Shown: piece after piece, positions 34,191-42,683 of the stretch | Position numbering within the stretch: the first letter of the stretch is position 1 | Layout: the number at the start of each line of letters is the position of its first letter | Origin: Lentisphaerota bacterium | Lineage (GTDB): Bacteria > Verrucomicrobiota > Lentisphaeria > Oligosphaerales > JABHEG01 | Length of the DNA stretch: 59,282 nucleotides | Direction: 5' to 3' | Assembly (NCBI GenBank): GCA_018676675.1 | Contig: JABHEG010000111.1 | Location: 1-59,282, forward strand | Made by a program: the position numbers and the translations under genes | Notes under the pieces: model-generated | Database searches by the model: none | The model's input: the letters and a program-made list of their open reading frames with translations, nothing else | What the model was told of the DNA's origin: nothing

Positions 34191-36941
34191 CTACTCGAAG
34201 ATCCCCGGGTTGTCGGTGATGGCGATGAGGTCCAGGTGTATGGGTTCACGCGGAGCGAGTTTGAGGGTATGCTCGCCAGCCGTGAGCTTGACGGGTTGCA
34301 GGCAGATCAGGGACATCTTCCGGTTGTGGGCGGCCATTGTCCAGGTCCATGAGGTGTCGCTGCGCAGTTGACTGCGTTCGAACGGGCCGTCATCGATGCC
34401 GAAGAAGAGGGAGTCATGCGTGCCGATCGGCTCATCCGATTTGGTCCGGAGAAGCACAATGTACGCGCCGTCCTTGGGTACGCTGAACTGGTACTCGGCG
34501 GGATCCTTCTCCTTTGGGCCTGCGAGGAGAATGCAGCCTCCGCCTGATGCTGCGGGGTCCGCAACGGTCGCGTAGGTCTTGCCTCCGGTAGGGGCTTCCG
34601 CCTCCAGGTAGCTCACCCAGACGTCGTCCCGCGAGGGTTTCATGGGCGGCACGAAATCGGTCTTGGCGTACACCATGACCGGTCGGGAGTAGCCATTCGC
34701 CAGGCGGATGAGGAATGTGCCCTGGTAGAGCTCTCTCTCCGCCATCTTCTCCGGGTGAAGTGTCACGGTGAAGGTGGTCGTTCCACCCGTTTTCAGGACG
34801 CCATGCTCCGGTCTGACCGCGAACCAGTCAAAGGCGCTGTTCCGCGCTATGCGGTACGGACTTGAGAAGCCGTCTCCTTTGACGGTCACGGTGACCGTTC
34901 GCGTGGCGGGCCCTTTGGTGTCCTTGGCCGAGAAGTTCAGCTGGTGTCGGTCCAGGTAGACCGGGATCGGGCGTTCAGGCAGCGTGCGATCAGAACCCAG
35001 GGGAATTGCTCCCAGGTCGACCTCTCCGCCTCTGCCCGGTGAGAGGTTGTCGATTACCGTGCCGCTGCCGATGGCCGGAGAGGAACTCTGCAGTGCGAAG
35101 TCCGCTGCTTCCGATGCCGCGAAACGGGGAGGGGCAACGATGCCATGGTTTTCATCGCCTGCTTCCCCGGTGGGCAGCAGGTTGTAGTCACACTCCGACT
35201 GGGGGCTGCCCTTACGCCCGCTTATCGCGTATCGACCGGCAAAGATGTTGTTCTTGGCTACGATGCGCAGGTTTCGGCGCAACGACAGGTCACCGGACCT
35301 GCCGTAGCAGGTGTTGTTGAAGATGAAGGAGACGGCACTGGGGCCGTTGGCATATGACGATGTCTTGATCGTCTGTCCCGCCAAACCGCGTTCATCACCC
35401 ATGTTGATCATCAGGTTGCGGAAGACGTAGGACGGGCCGGACATGCACCCCTGGATGCTGGCGCCACAGAGGCAACCCTCGAATTTGTTGTCGAAGACTC
35501 GGACATTCGTCTGGCCGCCGTCGATCTCCAGGGAATCGTCGTTGGCGAAACAGATCATGTTTCCGTAGATGTCGGCATCCCGATTGAAGCCCCCGTCGAG
35601 GTGAAAATTCCCGGCGCCCTCGATGGCATCGTTCCAGCGGTGTTCGTCACTGCCGATGAAATCGTTGTAGCGCACGACGGTAGACCGGGGCTTGTCCATG
35701 CCCACCGCCTGCGGGCCGGATGGGTGGGAATAATACCACGAGTTCGCCGTGGTCACCGGATCATGGATGTAGCAGCGTTCGACAACGGTTCCCAGGCTCT
35801 TGCTGACGAGGATTGCGCTGTCCCAGTTGATTGCGCTACCGGTCTCGGTGTAGTACTTGCCGTCGAGATCGAAGCGTTGTGTCCCAATCCTGCCCCAGCC
35901 GGCAATGTCGCAGTTCACGACTCGGACGTGCTCGCACTTCCGGATCGAGATCGCTTCTCTTGAGCCTCCGCGGAGGGCGAGGCCTTCGAGCAGGATGAAC
36001 TCCCGTTTATAGAGTTCGAGGAGGGGGCCTGTGCGTTCGTTCTGCAGCACGAATCCGGCCTTGGCAGTGACTTTTACCCAGCCGTCCGCCGTGCCCGACT
36101 CCTTGAGCTTCAGGTGTCCGGTGAAGTTCGTTTCGTCCAGGACGATCGTCTTGGCGATCGGGACGTCGGTCTGCCAGGTCCGGAAGGTGTCCTGCGCGAG
36201 CACGTCACCGTTGGCAGCTGAGATCCTGAGCTCATAGGGCGTGCCCTCCTTCAGATCCACGATGCTGCCCCGGTACATGCCGTCCTCCGGTACGTGGACG
36301 GGAGCGAACGCCTTCAGCCATGTCCCGTCTTGGGTGCGGTAGGAGACGGACAGCCCGGGGTGTTCCGGGCTCCTGAAGTAGAACCCGCAGGCATTGAAAA
36401 GGGGCACGATCTCGAAGGGGGCGACGCTGAGCCGAACGTTCCCGCCGGATGCTCGGTCTTTGATTAGCCTCTCCTCTTCTTCGGTCAGCTGAGTTGCGAA
36501 CTTAACAAAAGCGTACGTGATCTCCTCTTCATCGCCGATGGCGTAGAGACATGTCTCGATAGCGATCGTGCCCTCCCAACCGTACTTGGTCCGCATGTTC
36601 ACTGCGTAGAGGCCGGGCCGGTCGATGTTGATTGCCACCCTCTTGTCGAACGGTTCCTGTCGAATGAGCTTGACGGTCCCTCGATCAGACGCGTTAGCGA
36701 CCTTGACAATGAAGACCGGTGTCTCGTCGACGTCTACGGTGAAGGTCTTGCTGACCGTGGTCCAATCTGGGGGCTCCACCCCATCCGCCAGATGCAGCTT
36801 GCCGGGAGCAATCGTCAGCGTGCCCGGGGTGTTCGTAAACCGCTTCCACCCGCCCGCAGAGAAATCATCGATGATCTGGGCGTGGCTGGGGGAGCTGGCC
36901 ACGAGCAGGTAGAGAAGGGCGGTGCAGAGGGTCGTCTTCAT
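34191..36941 (-). CDS. Secreted right-handed beta-helix protein with C-terminal carbohydrate-binding-like domain
   Basis: The 916-residue product has a signal peptide ending SHAQ and N-terminal beta-sandwich and fibronectin-like regions (about 25-260). A right-handed parallel beta-helix follows (about 260-640; repeated strands such as VRVVNCDIAG, TVVERCYIHD, VVRYNDFIG, RVFDNKFEG). The C-terminal region (about 780-916; EAEAPTGGKTY to HLDLIAI) resembles a CBM35- or malectin-like module. Such proteins are often polysaccharide lyases or glycosidases of uncertain specificity. The start is ATG at 36941 with GGAG nine bases upstream. It heads the unit that ends with the sialidase-like gene. Confidence 0.8.
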   Translation of the reverse strand: MKTTLCTALLYLLVASSPSHAQIIDDFSAGGWKRFTNTPGTLTIAPGKLHLADGVEPPDWTTVSKTFTVDVDETPVFIVKVANASDRGTVKLIRQEPFDKRVAINIDRPGLYAVNMRTKYGWEGTIAIETCLYAIGDEEEITYAFVKFATQLTEEEERLIKDRASGGNVRLSVAPFEIVPLFNACGFYFRSPEHPGLSVSYRTQDGTWLKAFAPVHVPEDGMYRGSIVDLKEGTPYELRISAANGDVLAQDTFRTWQTDVPIAKTIVLDETNFTGHLKLKESGTADGWVKVTAKAGFVLQNERTGPLLELYKREFILLEGLALRGGSREAISIRKCEHVRVVNCDIAGWGRIGTQRFDLDGKYYTETGSAINWDSAILVSKSLGTVVERCYIHDPVTTANSWYYSHPSGPQAVGMDKPRSTVVRYNDFIGSDEHRWNDAIEGAGNFHLDGGFNRDADIYGNMICFANDDSLEIDGGQTNVRVFDNKFEGCLCGASIQGCMSGPSYVFRNLMINMGDERGLAGQTIKTSSYANGPSAVSFIFNNTCYGRSGDLSLRRNLRIVAKNNIFAGRYAISGRKGSPQSECDYNLLPTGEAGDENHGIVAPPRFAASEAADFALQSSSPAIGSGTVIDNLSPGRGGEVDLGAIPLGSDRTLPERPIPVYLDRHQLNFSAKDTKGPATRTVTVTVKGDGFSSPYRIARNSAFDWFAVRPEHGVLKTGGTTTFTVTLHPEKMAERELYQGTFLIRLANGYSRPVMVYAKTDFVPPMKPSRDDVWVSYLEAEAPTGGKTYATVADPAASGGGCILLAGPKEKDPAEYQFSVPKDGAYIVLLRTKSDEPIGTHDSLFFGIDDGPFERSQLRSDTSWTWTMAAHNRKMSLICLQPVKLTAGEHTLKLAPREPIHLDLIAITDNPGIFE

Positions 36942-37299
36942 GGGCGTTCACTCCGGTAATGGTCACGGGTCACGTTGGATGACATACCATAGCTCGACCT
37001 GACGGATCTGACGGGGCTCTGCCATCTAGCCGATTCGAGCGATGGAGCAAACCACGGGCCCGACCCTTCGACGGTCCCGTGTTATCTGGCTCGTTCTCCC
37101 TGTCTCTATGCCTTCTGCGCCAACGGTGCGCCGCATACCAGCCTGGGGCACTCGCCCCAGGTACTGGCACCCCGTGTTCCGTGCCCTGAAGGGGCTCAGC
37201 ATAGTCCCCGACCAGAACGCTGGACTTTCGCCTGGAGGGGGGCATAGTGCGGGCTTTGCAGCCGCCGGGCCGCCATCTCTTCCAGACAAAGGACCATTG
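36942..37299. other. Divergent intergenic region with nonamer units and a palindrome
   Basis: No gene seen. Two imperfect nonamer units (GACCTGACG, GATCTGACG) lie at 36996-37013. A perfect hairpin (CCTGGGGC, ACTC, GCCCCAGG) lies at 37142-37161, followed by further GC-rich dyads to about 37200. The palindromic block resembles relic intergenic elements common in PVC genomes, as far as I recall. Promoters for both divergent units must lie here, but I cannot pick them out. Confidence 0.5.
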
Positions 37300-38214
37300 A
37301 TGCTGACGAGTGTTGTGCTCGTGTTGGTTTACGCCGCTGCCGGGGCGCTCTCGCATGCTCTGGGCAAGAAGGCGCTGGATACCGGCCTGCCCACACCGGC
37401 GTTCCTGGTCCTTCGGTCGCTGACCGGCGTGCTGACCGCTGCTCTCATTTTTGCGGTGCTCTGGGCCAGGAATGGTCTGCCGGATATTCCTCCCGGGGCC
37501 TGGGGGTTGGCAGCGTTGACCGGTCTCTGCCACCCTGTTCTCAGCAATGCGCTGTATTTCACCGGGCTGCGCCGCGGCGATTTGAGCGTGATGTCCCCGC
37601 TGATCAACACGACTCCGCTGTTCACTGCGGTGTTCGCAGGTGTGTTCCTGGGGGAGACACAGAGCCCACTCTCATTGGCAGGAATTGGCTTGATCCTGGT
37701 TGGGGCGGTCGTTGTGCCTCTCAGCTCAGCCGGACGGCACAGAGCCGCGTCCGGACGCGGACGTGCCGTCGACTCAGCGCTACTGGGGATCGGCAGCGCA
37801 GTTGCCGTGGCGCTCTACCTCGTGTGCGGTCGCCAGGCAATGAAGAGCGTCGAGCCGCGGTTTGTGGCGCTGGTTCTGAATGTCATGGCCTTGGTTGCCT
37901 TCTCCACTGCAGGAGCGGCGGGTTACACCAGAGCCAGCGTTGAGGATCGGCGTCACTGGATCCCCTCCGCTCACGCCGCCTGGCTCACCGTGGCTTCGGG
38001 CGTACTCGTGTATGGCCTCTGTTGCTTCCTGGGGCTAACGGTCCTGAAGCAGATCACAGCTTCGTTGGTATCAGCCCTCGCCAGCACGGCAGCAGTGTTC
38101 GCCCTCATCTTCAGCATCGTCCTGCTGGGTGAACGGCCGTCACGGGAACGATGGTTCGGTGCCTTGCTGGTGGTCACTGGGTGTGTATTGTGTTCCCTTG
38201 GACGTCATCAATAG
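37300..38214 (+). CDS. DMT/EamA-family transporter
   Basis: The 304-residue membrane protein has about ten transmembrane helices in two homologous halves of the drug/metabolite transporter (EamA) type. Seen: an N-terminal helix LTSVVLVLVYAAAGALSHALG, MSPLINTTPLFTAVFAGVFLGE at the end of the first half, and the matching LVSALASTAAVFALIFSIVLLGE in the second. The start chosen is ATG at 37300, with AAAGGA six bases upstream; an earlier start would add an 86-residue non-membrane leader covering the palindromic intergenic element. It is the first gene of a four-gene rightward unit with a 14-base gap to the next. The solute is unknown. Confidence 0.85.
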   Translation: MLTSVVLVLVYAAAGALSHALGKKALDTGLPTPAFLVLRSLTGVLTAALIFAVLWARNGLPDIPPGAWGLAALTGLCHPVLSNALYFTGLRRGDLSVMSPLINTTPLFTAVFAGVFLGETQSPLSLAGIGLILVGAVVVPLSSAGRHRAASGRGRAVDSALLGIGSAVAVALYLVCGRQAMKSVEPRFVALVLNVMALVAFSTAGAAGYTRASVEDRRHWIPSAHAAWLTVASGVLVYGLCCFLGLTVLKQITASLVSALASTAAVFALIFSIVLLGERPSRERWFGALLVVTGCVLCSLGRHQ

Positions 38215-38228
38215 GTAAGGAGAATAGC

Positions 38229-39632
38229 ATGAGCCTCAAACGACGTATCTGGATTTCTTTGACCGCGATTCTGGTTTTCACGACACTCGTTGTTCAGAGC
38301 GCTGATCCGGCGCCGAAGCCGTTCAGGGATGGCGATCGCGTCTGCTTCGTCGGAGACAGCATCACTCACGGAGGCAATTATCATTCGTACATTGTGCTGT
38401 TCTACGCCACGCGCTTCCCCGAACGGCAGATGGTCACGTTCAACTGCGGCATCTCGGGGGATTCCGCCAGGGGAGCCGTGGGTCGGTTCGGTTGGGACAT
38501 TGCGCCCCATTCGCCTACCGTCGCCACCATCATGTTGGGCATGAACGACGTCGGTCGGGGACTCTATGGCAAAGAGAATCCGGATGAGGCGAATCTGAAG
38601 CGTCGGCAGGATGCGCTTGACCGCCACGATGCCAGCATGAGAACCCTCGCGGAGAAGCTCCAGGCTGCAAAAGCGCGGATCATCTTCATCACGCCCTCAA
38701 TCTACGACCAGACGTCGACCATGAAAAAGGAGAATCTCTTCGGGGTGAACGATGCGTTGGGAATTTGCGCGGAGAAAGCTCGGGCGTTGGCGACTGAGTT
38801 TGGGGGGAGCGTGGTGGACTACCACGGCGGGATGAGCCGAATCAACGCGGCGTACCAGAAGGAGAACGCAGAGCGCACGATCGTGGGGCGTGACCGGGTC
38901 CACCCCGGCGCTATGGGGCATCTGGTGATGGCCTATCTGTTCCTCAACGCCCAGGGCGTGTCTCCGTTCGTTTCCAAGACCGTCATTGATGCGGCAGCGG
39001 GTCGCGTCATCGAGTCACAGAATGTCGCCATCACTGACCTCCAGACGACGACTCAAGGTGGGGCTTTCAGCAGCCTTGAGAAGGCGTTGCCGTTCCCCAT
39101 TCCGAAGGGCGCTGATGGAGCTTTGGACCTGGTGCCGTTCATGCAGGACCTCAACCAGCAGCTCCTGGTTGTCAACGGGCTGAGCGAAGGCATGTATGAA
39201 CTGGTGATCGATGAGATAGCTGCTGGGACATATGCGGCGGCTGAGCTTGCGGTTGGAGTCAACCTCGCGACCAACCGGGGGACACCGCAGTACAAGCAGG
39301 CGTTGACCGTTGCCGCGGCCAACGACAAGCGCCACTACCTGACAGCCCGGAAGCTCCGCAGTTTCGTGAAGACCGAGATCTACCTGCGAGGGCAGAAGAA
39401 CCTGGACCTGGCGGATTTCGAGGCCGTCAAAGAGGCGCTCAACGCGCGGGTCGAGAAGATGAGGGCGGCGGGCAGCAAATACACGCGCTACTACGAAGGA
39501 CAGACCAAGCTCTACATCGCGGAGAAGGCTAAAGAGCCGGAGTACGTGCGTGGCGTGGAGGAGGCGACCCAGGCAATGCTGGCAGCGAATCGCCCGACCA
39601 CCCACCGTTTTGTCCTGAAGCGGAAGCCATGA
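38229..39632 (+). CDS. Secreted SGNH/GDSL hydrolase
   Basis: The 467-residue product has a signal peptide (cleavage near VVQSADP) and an SGNH hydrolase domain (about 35-260). Seen: FVGDSITHG (nucleophile Ser), GISGDSARG, LGMNDVG (block III Asn) and DRVHPG (catalytic Asp and His). The remaining 200 residues are helical and continue the family architecture seen in PVC sialate- or acetyl-esterase-like proteins. The start is ATG at 38229 with AAGGAG seven bases upstream. It probably de-esterifies a glycan handled by its neighbours (beta-helix and sialidase-like proteins); this is inferred. Confidence 0.85.
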   Translation: MSLKRRIWISLTAILVFTTLVVQSADPAPKPFRDGDRVCFVGDSITHGGNYHSYIVLFYATRFPERQMVTFNCGISGDSARGAVGRFGWDIAPHSPTVATIMLGMNDVGRGLYGKENPDEANLKRRQDALDRHDASMRTLAEKLQAAKARIIFITPSIYDQTSTMKKENLFGVNDALGICAEKARALATEFGGSVVDYHGGMSRINAAYQKENAERTIVGRDRVHPGAMGHLVMAYLFLNAQGVSPFVSKTVIDAAAGRVIESQNVAITDLQTTTQGGAFSSLEKALPFPIPKGADGALDLVPFMQDLNQQLLVVNGLSEGMYELVIDEIAAGTYAAAELAVGVNLATNRGTPQYKQALTVAAANDKRHYLTARKLRSFVKTEIYLRGQKNLDLADFEAVKEALNARVEKMRAAGSKYTRYYEGQTKLYIAEKAKEPEYVRGVEEATQAMLAANRPTTHRFVLKRKP

Positions 39633-39646
39633 GCGCAGCCATGGGA

Positions 39647-39737
39647 CAAGAAGCCCGACAGTAAGCCGCACGGGGCTTCTCAAGATGGCGGTCGGAGGGC
39701 TTGCCCTGCTGGACAGAAGGGCCGCCCGCCGTACAAG
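39647..39737. repeat. Dispersed repeat copy 2
   Basis: This is the second copy of the sequence at 33011-33086, with a 15-base insertion near the right end. It lies between the SGNH hydrolase gene and the beta-helix gene and includes a short hairpin (AAGCC and GGCTT). Confidence 0.6.
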
Positions 39738-39810
39738 AAGATCGACAGTGGGTCGCATGGCCCGGGCTGGCTTTTTCCTGGTCGGTTGCCAAGTCAGTAG
39801 GAGTTTGATG

Positions 39811-42624
39811 ATGCTCATGGAAAAGTCCGGTGTTGTAGAGCGCACTGCAAGGGGTGTTCTGCTTTGGGCGACTGGTGTCAGCTGCATTGCGGGAGCTGCT
39901 TCGGTAAGGGTGACCTGTCGGCTCGCGGATGGCGTCCGTGTGCTGGCGGAGTGCGCGGATGTGCGCGCCGCCCAGATGAAGCTCCGTGAGCTCAAACGGA
40001 ACGGACCGCTCCCCGGTCCCATCGAGGTCGTTCTCAGCAACGGCGTCCACTCGATCTCGGCTCCCCTTCGCTTCACTCCGGAGGATTCCGGCACTGAACA
40101 GACCCCGATCACGTACCGGGCGGAAACGCCTGGGGAAGTTGCCATCAGCGGGGGGATGAGGATCACCGGTTGGCGTGCTGGCGGGGATGGCGCCTGGATC
40201 GCGGATGTTCCACAGGTGCGTGACGGCGCTCTCTACTTCCGTCAGCTCTTTGTCGACGGACGGCGAGCGACACGCGCGCGCAGCCCGAACGCGGGCTTCT
40301 ACCACACGACGTCGCTGATCAAAACGCCGGAGCATACGCGTCGGCAAGCAGACGGCTTCTACTACGCCGGAGATGATCTGAACCAGGCAGTTGCAGCGTC
40401 ACCGGATGTCCTGCTCGTGGCTTATCAGAGCTGGCTTTCCCGCCAGTACCGCATCGCTGATTTCAGCGTTCAGACAAGAGCTGTTCGCACGGATCCGATG
40501 ATGGACATCATGCGTCCACGTTCGCGCTACTTCATTGAGAACGCGCCGGGATGCTTGGATGCTCCCGGCGAATGGTATCTTGACCGCAAGATCGGGGCTG
40601 TTCGTTACATCCCTCTGCCGGGAGAGAATATGCGCACAGTTACGGTCGTGGTGCCGGTGACCCCATCGTTGCTGCAGTTCAAGGGCGATCCGGAACAGGG
40701 GACCTATGTGGAGCACCTTCGTTTCCGGGGGATCCGTTTCGAGCATGCGGACTGGACGTCGCAGGGACGATCGATCAGCGGCGGCCAGGCCCGTTGCCCA
40801 ATGGGTTTCGAGACCCCTGAGACCATCCTTGAGTCAGGTGCGATCTCCGCGATCGGCTTGCGACACACAACCATTGAGGAATGCGAGATCACCCGCGTCG
40901 GAGCGCATGCGATCACCTTGCTGCAAGGGTGCAGTGACAACGTGATTCGCACCTGTCATATGCACGACCTGGGCGGGGGGGGCGTGTATCTCTTCTGGTG
41001 TATTCCGCAGCCCAATGGCAAGCGTCCAGGCTGGCGTCCGCGCGGTCCATTCGACCGGATCCTCCGCAACGTGATCGACAATTGCTTTATCCACGACATG
41101 ACCCACGTGTTCAACGGTTCTGTCGGGGTGCTGGCCGGAGCCTGCGCTGCCCACAACCGAATCACCCACAACGAGATCAGCCACGGTGACTACACGGGCA
41201 TTTCGGTTGGTTGGGGCTGGAGCGCGAAGAAGACGCACGGATACCTTCAGGAGGGCAATGTGGTGGAGTACAACCATGTCCACCACGTTATGAATTACCT
41301 GCTCGATGACGGCGGCGGCATCTATCTTCTCGGCTGGCAGGAGGGGACGAGGATTTGTCACAATTGGGTCCATGACGTCAGACACGACCCACTTGGGCAT
41401 GGGGCCAAAGGGATCTACCCCGATCAAGGCACATCAGGGGTCTTGTTCGAGGGGAATGTCGTCCACGACGTGGCGCAGGGGTTCGGAGGCAATGGCGGGC
41501 ATGAGTGCGTGGTCCGCAATAACATCTTCGCCTTCTCTCACCAGAGCGGAGTCATCGGGGGCAAGAGGCTCTGGGACGAGCAAGTGAGGCACAACCCCAA
41601 CCCCGTGGTGTTCGAGAACAACATCGTGTACCAGGATGGTAGCGACGCCATGGTTATGCAGACGGGTTACCGGCCTGAAGCGCAGGCTTCGAGGAACAAC
41701 ATTTACTGGTCCGGTTCCGACGGTGCCGGCGAGACCCTTTTCTCGGGGGCAGGCCAAGCGGGGGTGACGTTTGCGGACTGGCAGGCGAAGGGTCACGATA
41801 AGGGAACCATTGTGGCCGACCCGTTGTTCGCGGACGGAACCGCGCGTGACCTGCGCCTGCGGCCCGACTCACCGGCCCTGAAGATGGGATTCCGAGAAAC
41901 CGATCTGTCAAAGGTTGGTCTGTATGGAGACTCGCGCTGGACGGGGCTTCCCGCTCGGGCCAAACATGGACCGATTGCTCCTCTTCCGGGGCCCGGCGGG
42001 TTCGTCTGGGACTACGAACACGAGACGGTCGGCGTCGCTCCCGTTCACTCCGGTAGAGTTGCCCCTGGTCCGGTTGATATGCAGCACCGAATCCAGGTGA
42101 CGGACACCGACGCTGCAACCGGTAAACGCAGTCTGATGCTTGTGGAGGGGAGAAACACCACTCGCGGCTATTTCCCGTTCATGTACTACGCGGTTGGTGT
42201 CGGCAGCGGGCCGGTTCGAGCGTCGTTCCAGCTCAAGCTTCCTGCGGCGACGCCCTCGGCTCTCTACGTTTCTTTCCGAGACTACGCCAACTCCGGACAC
42301 AAGGAATTCCAGGCCGGCCCGCACATGCAGATTGACTCGAAGGGGATCCTGACATCGAGTCCAGATGCGGATCTGAAGGTGGCACTTACCCGCGATGTCT
42401 GGATCAAGCTCGAGCTTGCCTTCGTGACGGGGGAGGGCGCGGCCAAGACGTTTATGTTGACCGTGACTTCTCCGGGAAGTCCAGCCCAGGTCTTTCGGAA
42501 CATTCCGTACAGAGACGCAGGCTTTCGCCAGGCCGGTCAGTTTTACATCGTCAGTACCGGTCCCGATGGGGGCGTGTTCTTGATCGACGATGTTCGCGTT
42601 TCAACGGGGGGCGTAGGCGAGTAG
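39811..42624 (+). CDS. Secreted right-handed beta-helix protein
   Basis: The product has about 937 residues: a signal peptide (core VLLWATGVSCIAGAA), an N-terminal region with VVLSNGVHSIS and ISGGMRITGW, which is typical of the beta-helix family also seen at 54120-58844, a long parallel beta-helix (about 300-680; NRITHNEISHGDY, VVEYNHVHHV, VVRNNIFAF) and a C-terminal concanavalin-like or LamG-like domain (about 740-930). The start is ATG at 39811, seven bases after AGGAG; ATG at 39808 is equally in frame. It is probably a polysaccharide-active enzyme or binding protein in the transporter/SGNH unit. Confidence 0.8.
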   Translation: MLMEKSGVVERTARGVLLWATGVSCIAGAASVRVTCRLADGVRVLAECADVRAAQMKLRELKRNGPLPGPIEVVLSNGVHSISAPLRFTPEDSGTEQTPITYRAETPGEVAISGGMRITGWRAGGDGAWIADVPQVRDGALYFRQLFVDGRRATRARSPNAGFYHTTSLIKTPEHTRRQADGFYYAGDDLNQAVAASPDVLLVAYQSWLSRQYRIADFSVQTRAVRTDPMMDIMRPRSRYFIENAPGCLDAPGEWYLDRKIGAVRYIPLPGENMRTVTVVVPVTPSLLQFKGDPEQGTYVEHLRFRGIRFEHADWTSQGRSISGGQARCPMGFETPETILESGAISAIGLRHTTIEECEITRVGAHAITLLQGCSDNVIRTCHMHDLGGGGVYLFWCIPQPNGKRPGWRPRGPFDRILRNVIDNCFIHDMTHVFNGSVGVLAGACAAHNRITHNEISHGDYTGISVGWGWSAKKTHGYLQEGNVVEYNHVHHVMNYLLDDGGGIYLLGWQEGTRICHNWVHDVRHDPLGHGAKGIYPDQGTSGVLFEGNVVHDVAQGFGGNGGHECVVRNNIFAFSHQSGVIGGKRLWDEQVRHNPNPVVFENNIVYQDGSDAMVMQTGYRPEAQASRNNIYWSGSDGAGETLFSGAGQAGVTFADWQAKGHDKGTIVADPLFADGTARDLRLRPDSPALKMGFRETDLSKVGLYGDSRWTGLPARAKHGPIAPLPGPGGFVWDYEHETVGVAPVHSGRVAPGPVDMQHRIQVTDTDAATGKRSLMLVEGRNTTRGYFPFMYYAVGVGSGPVRASFQLKLPAATPSALYVSFRDYANSGHKEFQAGPHMQIDSKGILTSSPDADLKVALTRDVWIKLELAFVTGEGAAKTFMLTVTSPGSPAQVFRNIPYRDAGFRQAGQFYIVSTGPDGGVFLIDDVRVSTGGVGE

Positions 42625-42683
42625 CCCCAGTGCTGCCTGAGTTAGGGGACCCGTATCACCCCAAGGAAAGAGGTCCGGAAGCC

